Positions 25,267 through 32,542 of a stretch of DNA of 32,542 bases are shown one piece after another. Source of the stretch: Fidelibacterota bacterium. GTDB lineage: Bacteria; Fidelibacterota; UBA2242. A program made the translations under genes and the position numbers. The notes under the pieces were generated by a model, which worked only from the letters and a program-made list of their open reading frames with translations, was not told the DNA's origin and made no database searches. The DNA lies in NCBI GenBank assembly GCA_016783665.1, contig JADHWC010000023.1:1-32542 (forward strand), given 5' to 3'. Every line of letters starts with the position of its first letter. The stretch's first letter is position 1.

Positions 25267-27210
25267 TTACATTTTATCTTTTTTTTTAATATAAGACAAT
25301 AAACCACCTAAATTGACAATTTCAATATCTCTTTTAGATAATGTGTATCTTAATTGAATTTTCTGACCTTTTGTCTTATTATTGACAGTAACTGGTTCAT
25401 TTGCTTCCAAAGAATTAATTATATTTTCTAATTCTAATATATCTTTTTGTTCTAGATTTTCATAATCATCTTCATTTGTAAATTCTAATGGCAAAATCCC
25501 AAAGTTAATTAGATTGGAATGATGAATTCTCTCGATAGATTTAGCAATTACTGCTTTTACACCCAGATATGCAGGACAAATTGCCGCATGTTCTCGGGAT
25601 GATCCCTGCCCATAACTCAGACCCGCTACAATTATGTTTTCCTTCTGAACTTTTTTATTTTTCAAACAACGTTCAGGGAATGTGGGATCAACCGGTTCAA
25701 ATACAAATTCAGAATATTTGGGAATATTTGAGCGATATTTCAAGCGTGCGCCAGCCGGCATTATATGGTCAGTCGTAATTTTATCACCGACTTTAAGCAT
25801 TACTTCGCCTTTTATATTTTGCACGAGTGGTTCTCCTTCAGGAGGATCACCAATATTCGGACCTCGATATATTTCTACTTTTTTATCAGTTTTTTTCGGA
25901 GGAATGACCATGCTGTCATCAATAAAAAATCTGTCAATTTTTGGAATTTCTGGCGGCTCCTTCCCTAATTCTCTTGGATCCGTAATAATTCCGGTTATTG
26001 CACAAGCGGCGGCTGTTTCCGGGCTGGCAAGATAGACATTCGCAGAAATTGTTCCTGAGCGTCCCTTGAAATTACGATTGTTCGTTCGAATCGAAATGCC
26101 ATTTGTAGAGGGCGCAAAACCATTACCAATACAAAATCCGCAAGTAGATTCCATAATTCGAGCACCAAAATCGACTAAATCGGTCAATGCACCATTTTCA
26201 GTTATCATCCGTAAAACCTGTTTGGAGCCGGGCGCTACCGCAAAGCTGATATTTCGAGGCAATTTCTTTCCTTTAACTATTTTAGCGACTGTCATTAAAT
26301 CTTTAAAAGAAGAATTTGTGCAACTACCTACACATACTTGATCGACTTTTTTTCCTTTTAAATCTTTTACTAAACTAATATTCCCGGGACTGTGAGGTGT
26401 TGCAAGTCTCGGTTCGAGAGTGCTTAAATCTATATCAATTATCCTGTCGTATTCAGCGTCAGGATCTGCTTTCAGTTCTATCCATCCACCCTCTCGTTCC
26501 TGAGCTTTTAGAAAAGAATACGTTATTTCATCACTAGGAAATATTGAAGATGTAACACCTAACTCTGCTCCCATATTAGTAATTGTAGCTCTTTCAGGAA
26601 CATTAAGAGTTTTTACTCCCGGACCGCCATATTCCACAGCCCAACCTACATTTCCTTTTGTTGTTAATAGTTCAAGGACATAAAGGATAATATCTTTGGC
26701 AGTTACCCATTTTGATAGTTTTTTTGTAAGGTTAATTTTCAAAACTTTGGGATAGGTAATGAAAAAAGGTAGTCCCGCTAAAGCACAAGCGACATCCAAT
26801 CCACCTGCTCCAATCGCAAGCATTCCAATTCCTCCGCCGGTTGGTGTATGACTATCGGAACCGAGTAAGGTTTTCCCTGGAAGCCCAAACCTTTCCAGAT
26901 GAACCTGGTGACAGATGCCATTCCCTGCTCGGGAGTAATATAATCCATATTTTTCAGCTATTGTTTGCAGATATTTGTGGTCATCGGCATTCTCAAAGCC
27001 CATTTGACTTGTATTATGATCAACATAACTCACTGAAATTTCAGTTTTAATTTCCCTAATATCCATTGCTTCAAATTCCAGATATACCATTGTTCCAGTT
27101 GCGTCTTGTGTCAGGGTCTGATCAATTTTTACTCCTACAATTTCACTGGCTTTCATCTGTCCTTCCAGCAAGTGAGATTTAATAATTTTCTGGATAATAT
27201 TAAAACCCAT
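25267..27210 (-). CDS. Aconitate hydratase (citrate-isocitrate isomerase)
   Basis: A 647-residue aconitase of the shorter, about 640-residue bacterial form. Iron-sulfur cluster ligands are C297 (VGSCTNSS), C357 and C360 (STCGFCIG). Other active-site blocks are DHNTSQ (64-69), GSDSHTPTGGGIG (117-129), and in the C-terminal swivel domain ITTDHI, GQGSSREHAA and the terminal FGILPLEF. It is complete, so it should isomerise citrate to isocitrate via cis-aconitate. The enzyme is upstream of gltA and icd on the same strand. The region between it and the malic enzyme (156 bp) contains a small palindrome (TCTGAT-A-ATCAGA at 27287-27299). Only a weak GAAAG precedes the ATG. Confidence 0.95.
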   Translation of the reverse strand: MGFNIIQKIIKSHLLEGQMKASEIVGVKIDQTLTQDATGTMVYLEFEAMDIREIKTEISVSYVDHNTSQMGFENADDHKYLQTIAEKYGLYYSRAGNGICHQVHLERFGLPGKTLLGSDSHTPTGGGIGMLAIGAGGLDVACALAGLPFFITYPKVLKINLTKKLSKWVTAKDIILYVLELLTTKGNVGWAVEYGGPGVKTLNVPERATITNMGAELGVTSSIFPSDEITYSFLKAQEREGGWIELKADPDAEYDRIIDIDLSTLEPRLATPHSPGNISLVKDLKGKKVDQVCVGSCTNSSFKDLMTVAKIVKGKKLPRNISFAVAPGSKQVLRMITENGALTDLVDFGARIMESTCGFCIGNGFAPSTNGISIRTNNRNFKGRSGTISANVYLASPETAAACAITGIITDPRELGKEPPEIPKIDRFFIDDSMVIPPKKTDKKVEIYRGPNIGDPPEGEPLVQNIKGEVMLKVGDKITTDHIMPAGARLKYRSNIPKYSEFVFEPVDPTFPERCLKNKKVQKENIIVAGLSYGQGSSREHAAICPAYLGVKAVIAKSIERIHHSNLINFGILPLEFTNEDDYENLEQKDILELENIINSLEANEPVTVNNKTKGQKIQLRYTLSKRDIEIVNLGGLLSYIKKKDKM

Positions 27211-27366
27211 TGTTTACTTTCTTTTTTTGGTTATGACTTTTCTATTCCTAATTATTAAAAATCCATTTATTAGTAGCGCTTTGAGATCTGATAATCAGAA
27301 TTTATTATCTCCTTATAATATTGCATAAATCTATAAATAGGCACTAAAATTAAATTCTTCAAACTC

Positions 27367-29055
27367 CTAAACCGCATCATACTGGAAATAAACCGGCTGG
27401 AACATTTTACTCTTTACAATCTCAAGAAGATTTTCAGGTCTTTTTTCCCAGGCAATACCTTCAGAATATGCAACTTCGCAGACAGAGACGGCGATATGAG
27501 CTGAAATTTTCCTGATATCATTTAGATCAGGGTAAACTCTACCCTTTTTCAAATCCTCTTTACTAATCAAATTAGCCAGAGTTTTGGCAGCAGCATAGAA
27601 CATGGAATCCGTTATTTTGGTTGCTTTACAAACAATAGCACCCAATCCAACTCCCGGAAAAATATACATATTATTCCCCTGACCAGTTGCATAAGTTTTT
27701 CCTTTGTATTTTATCGGTTCAAAAGGGCTTCCACTTGCATAAACAACATTGCCGTCCGTCCATTCATAAGCTTGAGAAGGAGTACATTCTGATTTTGATG
27801 TTGGATTTGACAGAGCGAAAATCACCGGGATATCCACATGTTTTTTCATTTCACGAACAACTTGTTCATCGAATGCTCCGGGTTGCTTACTAACTCCCAT
27901 AAGAATTGTTGGCTTTACATTCTTCACAGCATCCAGAAGTGTTTCGATATATTTTTCCTCACGGGCATACGGAATTTTATGTTCTGCAAGTTTATCTCCA
28001 CGGGTAGTAGTAACAAGTCCTTTACTATCTAAAAACCAGAATCTTTTTCGGGCTTCCTGTTCTGACAGACCTTCCTCAACCATTCCTGCAACGATCATAT
28101 CTGCAATTCCAACCGCTGCAGAACCTGCTCCTAAAAAGATAATCCTCTGGTCGGATAGTTTTTCCTTTGTTATCCTTAAGCCTGCCAGAAGTCCGGCAAG
28201 AGCAACTCCTCCGGTTCCCTGTATATCATCATTAAAACATAAAAGCTTTTCTCGGTATTTTTTTAACAATGGAAAAGCATGATCATTAGTAAAATCCTCA
28301 AATTGGATCAAAGCTTTGGGCCAGCGTTCGTATGCAGCTACAACGCATTCATCGATTATATCATAATACTTTTCGCCAGTAATGCGACGATGCTTTTCTC
28401 CCAGATATAACTGGTCTTTCAGTAGATTTTCGTTATCAGTTCCAACGTCAATCACTACAGGTAATGTTCCTGATGGGTGTATTCCAGCACAAGCAACATA
28501 TAAAGCTAATTTTCCTATGGGAATACCTATTCCACTTGCACCCAGATCGCCAAGTCCTAATATTCTACTACCATCAGTGACGACAATAACGTTTACATTT
28601 TCTTCTGGCCAATTATTAATTATCTTTTTAAAATTTCCCTTTGCCTTTGCCGGCATGTACATTCCCCTTGTTCGTCTGAAAATGTGACCATACAGCTGGC
28701 ATGCCAATCCCACCGTTGGTGTATAAATAATCGGGGTCATCTCCTCTAAATTTCTCAGCAATAAAGCATAATAAAGAATTTCATTGCGGTCGTGCAGAGC
28801 TTCCAGAAAGATATATTTCCCAATATCGGTATCTTTACGGCGATAGTTCTCCGTTACCCTTTGAACCTGATCTTCAAAAGTGGAAACATGAGGTGGTAAT
28901 AACCCCTGAAGATTAAATTCTTCTCTCTCTTTTTCTGAAAAAGCTGTCCCCTTATTAAGAATAGGGTCCCTTACAAGGTCAATTCCTTTTTTAAAAACCT
29001 GTAACACCTCTTGTTTAGGATGTTCCATCGTAGAATGTTCCTTCGGATTCGGCAT
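27367..29055 (-). CDS. NAD-type malic enzyme (long, eukaryote/SfcA-like form)
   Basis: A 562-residue malic enzyme that decarboxylates malate to pyruvate with reduction of NAD(P). It belongs to the long form shared with mitochondrial enzymes and E. coli MaeA/SfcA. The catalytic tyrosine is Y111 (IYTPTVG) and lysine K182 (IPIGKLALYVACAG). Divalent-metal ligands are E253 and D254 (QFEDF) and D277 (FNDDIQGT). The nucleotide fold is GAGSAA (309-314). All key residues are intact. AAGGAA precedes the ATG. The enzyme sits between a PEP carboxykinase/chimeric pseudogene and aconitase. A second malic enzyme of the other family lies broken at 21445-21711, so this copy is presumably the one in use. Confidence 0.94.
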   Translation of the reverse strand: MPNPKEHSTMEHPKQEVLQVFKKGIDLVRDPILNKGTAFSEKEREEFNLQGLLPPHVSTFEDQVQRVTENYRRKDTDIGKYIFLEALHDRNEILYYALLLRNLEEMTPIIYTPTVGLACQLYGHIFRRTRGMYMPAKAKGNFKKIINNWPEENVNVIVVTDGSRILGLGDLGASGIGIPIGKLALYVACAGIHPSGTLPVVIDVGTDNENLLKDQLYLGEKHRRITGEKYYDIIDECVVAAYERWPKALIQFEDFTNDHAFPLLKKYREKLLCFNDDIQGTGGVALAGLLAGLRITKEKLSDQRIIFLGAGSAAVGIADMIVAGMVEEGLSEQEARKRFWFLDSKGLVTTTRGDKLAEHKIPYAREEKYIETLLDAVKNVKPTILMGVSKQPGAFDEQVVREMKKHVDIPVIFALSNPTSKSECTPSQAYEWTDGNVVYASGSPFEPIKYKGKTYATGQGNNMYIFPGVGLGAIVCKATKITDSMFYAAAKTLANLISKEDLKKGRVYPDLNDIRKISAHIAVSVCEVAYSEGIAWEKRPENLLEIVKSKMFQPVYFQYDAV

Positions 29056-29092
29056 TTACATTCCTTATTTTTAAATTTTTTAAAAAGAACAA

Positions 29093-29247
29093 TAACGGGC
29101 TAATCGACAAATAAATCGTCAGGCTTAATATGACTTTTTACATTTTTATCTACCGTTAGTCCATTAATAAATTTTCTCATACGCAATATATGCGGCGCAG
29201 TTCTTGAAACAGTTAAGCTGGCATCCATTATAAAAAGGATTTTTTCA
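29093..29247 (-). repeat. Direct repeat: duplicated larA 3' end (copy A)
   Basis: This 155-bp stretch matches 31408-31562 without gaps; I count 19 differences by eye. It covers the last 49 codons of the larA frame, the stop and 7 bp beyond. The match stops abruptly at 29247, the junction with unrelated sequence in the chimeric pseudogene. Confidence 0.9.
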
Positions 29248-29576
29248 CGGTGAAGATTGTTGATTTTTCTGTAATTCGTAAAATGTCCAAAAAATTCCTC
29301 TAATGCTTCTGTATCAAAAGATTCGCTAGCCGATTTAAACGAAATTAGTTTATGTTCATTTATATTCTTCAAATCTTCACCGAAAATCCGAAGTAGTTCT
29401 GAGAAATGAGGTTTTCCCTCTAATCTTTGTACAACGATAGTGTCAACGTATTGTGATTGTTGTATAAGACCAACCTCGATTTTTTCCTCAAAACCCAGCT
29501 AAGAAAATAGTGGCGCTGAGACCAATCCTAAAAGTCGATGCCAATTAGTTCTTTTTAACTCATTTTGGCTCGCCAT
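29100..29576 (-). pseudogene. Chimeric pseudogene: unknown-family N-terminus joined to larA 3' end
   Basis: A single reading frame runs from an ATG at 29576 to TAA at 29100, interrupted once by an in-frame TAG at 29499-29501 (codon 26). The first part reads like a conserved family: LKRTNWHRLLGL, the stop where an acidic or basic residue is expected (APLF-S-stop-LGFE), then QYVDTIVVQRLEG, HKLISFKSASESF and ALEEFFGHFTNYRK. I recall similar hypothetical proteins, possibly nuclease-like, but cannot name the family. From 29247 onward the frame is the LarA C-terminus (EKILFIMDASLTV to DDLFVD), in phase. The join and the nonsense codon make it a decayed product of recombination. A shorter product from the TTG at 29372 cannot be excluded. 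Confidence 0.75.
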
Positions 29577-29600
29577 TTAAATAACTAATTCACGATTAAT

Positions 29601-31316
29601 TTACAAAGCATCTACCAATTTTCCAAGCAGTGCTGGTTTCGATAATAGATCCGATGACTTCAAAAACTCACATCGTTGCTCAAAACGATCTTTTATTAAT
29701 GCTATATATCCTTCTTGGTTAGTACGCTTATATGGATTATATTTTTCATAATAACCTGGAAGTAACTTATCGATAGATTCTTTTGTAGGAATCATCGCTC
29801 CAGGTAATAATTTCCAATCTTCCCACTCAATTTGGTCCATCAAAATACCAGTGTGAATCGTAAGCGAAGTCTGGAGTTCAATATTTTCCAAATGCTCATC
29901 AGAAGATTTCCAGTATCCAGATGAATTGAAAGTGTAACACTCTGCACCCGTCTCTATCACTTTTAGAAATGCCTCGACATCTTTATAAAGTTCATAAACT
30001 CTAAATGGATTCGCAAATGGTTCAAAAACTAATTTTACTAATTCTTCCTCTGTTACATTTTCGGCTCGGCTTCTTTTTGTTATTAATGCCGCTCCCATCG
30101 CAACAGCAAGATATTTGTCTTTTAATTTCAGTGCCGGCGGTAAAATTGTATCTTTCATGAGCCAGACCAATGCTTTAGGAAAGCTACACCTGTTTACCCA
30201 TTTTCCAAGAAGGTCGCGGTCAAAAAGAGCCCGTCCATTTGCCTGACGAATATCACGTCCGAGGGGAAGTAACTTTCCATCGTTTTTTATCAAAGCGTGA
30301 TTCATAACCGCAAGACAGTATTCCCAATCCGGATGGTCTGTATTTCGACTATCTGTTTTATCAAAGAGCGAAGGTTCCCAAACGCGACAGACCTTTTCTT
30401 CTGTGTCAATCTGAAATGCATCATCGTGAAGCATCGCTTTCTTAAAACCTTTAGGTAAGGTACCTCCATTATCATGTGAATTTGTATGAGAAGATTTTCC
30501 AGTTCCCGAAAGTCCAAAAAATGCAATAGATTTCTTTCCCAAAACTCTATGTTCTTTATTATCACATTCAGAAAAATCAATCTCTTTAATACCAGCGTGA
30601 CAAGCAGCCATTCCCAGTCTCATACCGGAAGTCCACGCAAGAGTCAGTGTCCCTTTTTTACGTTCACCAAAATAGCGCATCCCCAAATTGAAAATCACAT
30701 TATGCTTTTCGTCAACTAAGGAAAGTTGCGGCGCACCAACATTATGATAATATTGGTCATCACATGTCCATTCGTTAAATGCCACAATAACAATATCCTG
30801 AATTGGAAGAACTTTGCTCTTTTCATATTCTTCTGTCAATTCGATTGAGTTAAAATTTGACAACCAGTTAAACACATTACTTGCATCGTTTGTTGATGTA
30901 ACGAAAGTTGCCTTTATCATTAAATCGGGATCCAATCCTATCACTGCTTCTGCTTTAATAAGGTCATAATGTTCAAGCTGATATATTGCTTCTCTAATAT
31001 CACCTTCAACCTTTTTCTTTTCTGCTGCAGGAATCCGATTATAAAATCTCCTCGCTTTTGCAGTTCTACCAATAATTTTACCATGACAATCATTTAGGAC
31101 CTTGGCTCCTTTTGGCAGTCCAAAAAGCGCAGCTGTCGGTGGATATATTTCTAAGTCTGTTTCTGATACCCCAGCTTGGTTTTTTGCCATTTCATAAGCT
31201 TCAGCAATGTTTATCTTTCGCACTTTTGGATTTAAAAGTACTGCTTCAGCAATTGCTCGAAGCGGAGACATTTCTGTCAAATCTTTGTAATACTTATCAC
31301 TTGGTAAACTCGACAT
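29601..31316 (-). CDS. Phosphoenolpyruvate carboxykinase, ATP type, divergent
   Basis: A 571-residue enzyme that should interconvert oxaloacetate + ATP and PEP + CO2 + ADP. Recognisable elements: GRTAKARRF (R84, matching the oxaloacetate-binding GRSPKDKF), YFGERKKG (Y215, K220, K221), H240 as the metal histidine, the P-loop GLSGTGKS (268-275), the acidic kinase-2 pair D298-D299 and NGR (R362). The usual EGGCYAK block after the acidic motif is absent and the sequence between the P-loop and R362 is unlike the E. coli enzyme. The GLSGTGK loop supports ATP rather than GTP. GGAAGG precedes the ATG. It lies between larA and the chimeric pseudogene, bracketed by the 155-bp direct repeat. Confidence 0.85.
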   Translation of the reverse strand: MSSLPSDKYYKDLTEMSPLRAIAEAVLLNPKVRKINIAEAYEMAKNQAGVSETDLEIYPPTAALFGLPKGAKVLNDCHGKIIGRTAKARRFYNRIPAAEKKKVEGDIREAIYQLEHYDLIKAEAVIGLDPDLMIKATFVTSTNDASNVFNWLSNFNSIELTEEYEKSKVLPIQDIVIVAFNEWTCDDQYYHNVGAPQLSLVDEKHNVIFNLGMRYFGERKKGTLTLAWTSGMRLGMAACHAGIKEIDFSECDNKEHRVLGKKSIAFFGLSGTGKSSHTNSHDNGGTLPKGFKKAMLHDDAFQIDTEEKVCRVWEPSLFDKTDSRNTDHPDWEYCLAVMNHALIKNDGKLLPLGRDIRQANGRALFDRDLLGKWVNRCSFPKALVWLMKDTILPPALKLKDKYLAVAMGAALITKRSRAENVTEEELVKLVFEPFANPFRVYELYKDVEAFLKVIETGAECYTFNSSGYWKSSDEHLENIELQTSLTIHTGILMDQIEWEDWKLLPGAMIPTKESIDKLLPGYYEKYNPYKRTNQEGYIALIKDRFEQRCEFLKSSDLLSKPALLGKLVDAL

Positions 31317-31407
31317 AATTCATTTCCTTCCATTTTAATGAAAAATTTTCATCACAATTGAAATTACAAATGGTATTTAATTATTTATTGGTAGTCAGAA
31401 AGCATAG

Positions 31408-31562
31408 TAACGGGTTAATCGACAAATAAATCGTCAAGCTTAATATGATTTTTTACTTTTTTATCTACCATTGGTCCATGAATGAATTTTCTCTTATGAA
31501 ATATCCGCGGTGCTATTCGTGGAACAGTTAAGCTGGCATCCATCATAAAAAGGATTTTTTCA
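31408..31562 (-). repeat. Direct repeat: larA 3' end (copy B, source copy)
   Basis: This is the end of the intact larA-like gene plus 7 bp, and the counterpart of 29093-29247. Both copies are in the same orientation and bracket the PEP carboxykinase gene, about 2.2 kb apart. Confidence 0.9.
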
Positions 31563-32542
31563 TTACCTTTCGATTTTAAAGTGGCTTCCACTGCTTCCTG
31601 CAAATTAGTATACCCTTTAATAAATATTCTATTCAATAATTCTGGTTTTAAATTTGTGTATGCCCATAAGGATGCCCATTTCATAATTTCCGCCATTTTA
31701 GCTGCCTTATGATAACCCAATTTATATCCTTTTTCAATCTTATCAAAAACTTCATCCGGGTTTCTGGCTGCACTCAATAATTTTATGAAACTCTCTCCAC
31801 CTACACCTTTTCGACAACTCGAAACCAAAATGAGAATCCCATTTGGGTTCAACGCAAGTTTGCTATTATCAATTGCTTTCTGAGATTGGTAAAGGTCGAT
31901 ATCCATCGGATAAGGTGCAACTGCGACCACGATATCCGCTCTTTCCCTGATTTCCACAGAGAATACATCTTTAGCTTTTTCACATGCCAATTTGAATGCT
32001 TTATGAGTTTCTCCACAAGCGCAATAATAGATTTTATGATCTTTATTCAGAACAGTTTGAATTGAAAAAATCTGTTTATCTTTTGCGATACAATCATAGG
32101 CTTCTTTGATGTCGTCTCTAACCGGATTTCCTTCGGTTACAAGAGCTTTTGCTGTCGCATTCAAAGCCAGTTCATGATTTCGTTCAATAGTCTCATATCC
32201 GGAAATTCCGGGTAAAAAGGACTTTGCTCCACCAGTATAGCCTGCAAAATAATGAGGCTCAACCGATGTGATATAAACTATCTTTTCCGTTTCAATTACC
32301 AGTTTATTAAAAAAGACTTCAGTACCATTTTTAGTTACACCAACAAAGACATTTCCAGCTTCATTCTTAGAATCGTGGGAAAATATTTTTTTTTCCAATT
32401 CGCGAAAATGATCTCCAAAAAGTTCAAGGTATTCATCTTTGCTTGGAGCTCTATGAGCACCTGTAGCAACTAAGAACTTAATGTTTTTATTCTCTATTTT
32501 ATCCCAGAGCAGGTCTATTATTCTCGCACTTGGCGTAGGTCT
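31415..32542 (-). CDS. LarA-family nickel-pincer racemase, 5' end outside window
   Basis: The frame is open to the right edge, so 375 residues are visible and roughly 50 are missing. The first visible residues RPTPS contain the substrate-binding arginine of LarA (DxxRPxP; R75 of the Lactiplantibacillus enzyme). ATGAHRAPSKDE carries the catalytic histidine 108; PHYFAGYTGGAKSFLPG has H174 and, ten residues on, K184, the lysine that binds the nickel-pincer cofactor; ERNH has H200. All spacings match LarA exactly. The family racemises lactate, malate, phenyllactate and other 2-hydroxy acids. Next to malic enzyme and PEP carboxykinase, malate is a plausible substrate (inference). No larB, larC or larE cofactor genes are in the window. 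Confidence 0.88.
   Translation of the reverse strand, partial: RPTPSARIIDLLWDKIENKNIKFLVATGAHRAPSKDEYLELFGDHFRELEKKIFSHDSKNEAGNVFVGVTKNGTEVFFNKLVIETEKIVYITSVEPHYFAGYTGGAKSFLPGISGYETIERNHELALNATAKALVTEGNPVRDDIKEAYDCIAKDKQIFSIQTVLNKDHKIYYCACGETHKAFKLACEKAKDVFSVEIRERADIVVAVAPYPMDIDLYQSQKAIDNSKLALNPNGILILVSSCRKGVGGESFIKLLSAARNPDEVFDKIEKGYKLGYHKAAKMAEIMKWASLWAYTNLKPELLNRIFIKGYTNLQEAVEATLKSKGNEKILFMMDASLTVPRIAPRIFHKRKFIHGPMVDKKVKNHIKLDDLFVD

Noticed and set aside
27283-27311. Small palindrome (TCTGAT-A-ATCAGA) between malic enzyme and aconitase genes
   Set aside because: Only 6-bp arms in an AT-rich gap; could easily be chance, so not listed as a regulatory site.

Overview
The window is a 32.5-kb chromosomal stretch of a moderate-to-low-GC, Gram-negative-like bacterium. 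Gene content (two POT/MFS-type peptide-transporter-like proteins, a large soluble PAS/GAF hybrid kinase, a mitochondrial-type citrate synthase, a LarA-type nickel racemase, a phosphoesterase fused to a PQQ propeller) would fit an uncultured lineage of the Fibrobacterota-Chlorobiota-Bacteroidota neighbourhood (Marinimicrobia or Calditrichota-like). That placement is an impression from gene content only. I see no phage, transposase, integrase or CRISPR array.

Left part (1-16.6 kb). The 5' end of a short-chain dehydrogenase gene leaves the window at the left edge. It is followed by a compact double-hairpin repeat and an AT-rich gene for an unrecognised exported or membrane protein. Then come an MFS/POT transporter, a single-domain response regulator, and a minus-strand pair made of a CPA2 cation/proton antiporter and a two-domain regulator (PTS EIIA plus a PII-like domain). 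Next are a YjbQ-family protein, an exported metallophosphoesterase with a PQQ-type beta-propeller, and the DNA-repair pair mrfB-mrfA (exonuclease plus DUF1998 helicase). A second POT transporter preceded by a strong inverted repeat follows. It is convergent with a minus-strand set of three genes (TSUP permease, SAM methyltransferase, GNAT acetyltransferase). An initiator tRNA-fMet with its own terminator closes this part.

Middle (16.6-21.4 kb). A second YjbQ paralogue on the minus strand is divergent from a 1348-residue soluble hybrid histidine kinase (several PAS domains, GAF, HisKA, HATPase, receiver).

Right part (21.4-32.5 kb). All genes are on the minus strand and form a central-carbon cluster. 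In transcription order these are larA-like racemase (5' end outside the window), ATP-type PEP carboxykinase, a chimeric pseudogene, NAD-type malic enzyme, aconitase, citrate synthase, NADP-type isocitrate dehydrogenase and a TPR protein. A wrecked second malic-enzyme gene lies at the distal end. Together they cover PEP/oxaloacetate/malate/pyruvate interconversion and the oxidative branch from oxaloacetate to 2-oxoglutarate.

The most notable observations are: (1) a four-cysteine, zinc-ribbon-like insertion in isocitrate dehydrogenase immediately before the active-site serine; (2) a pseudogene in which the 5' part of an unrelated gene is joined to a duplicated larA 3' end, leaving a 155-bp direct repeat on either side of the PEP carboxykinase gene; (3) the remains of a different-family malic enzyme, with frameshift and internal deletion, next to the intact malic-enzyme cluster; (4) the EIIA-PII fusion behind an antiporter; (5) a divergent PEP carboxykinase.
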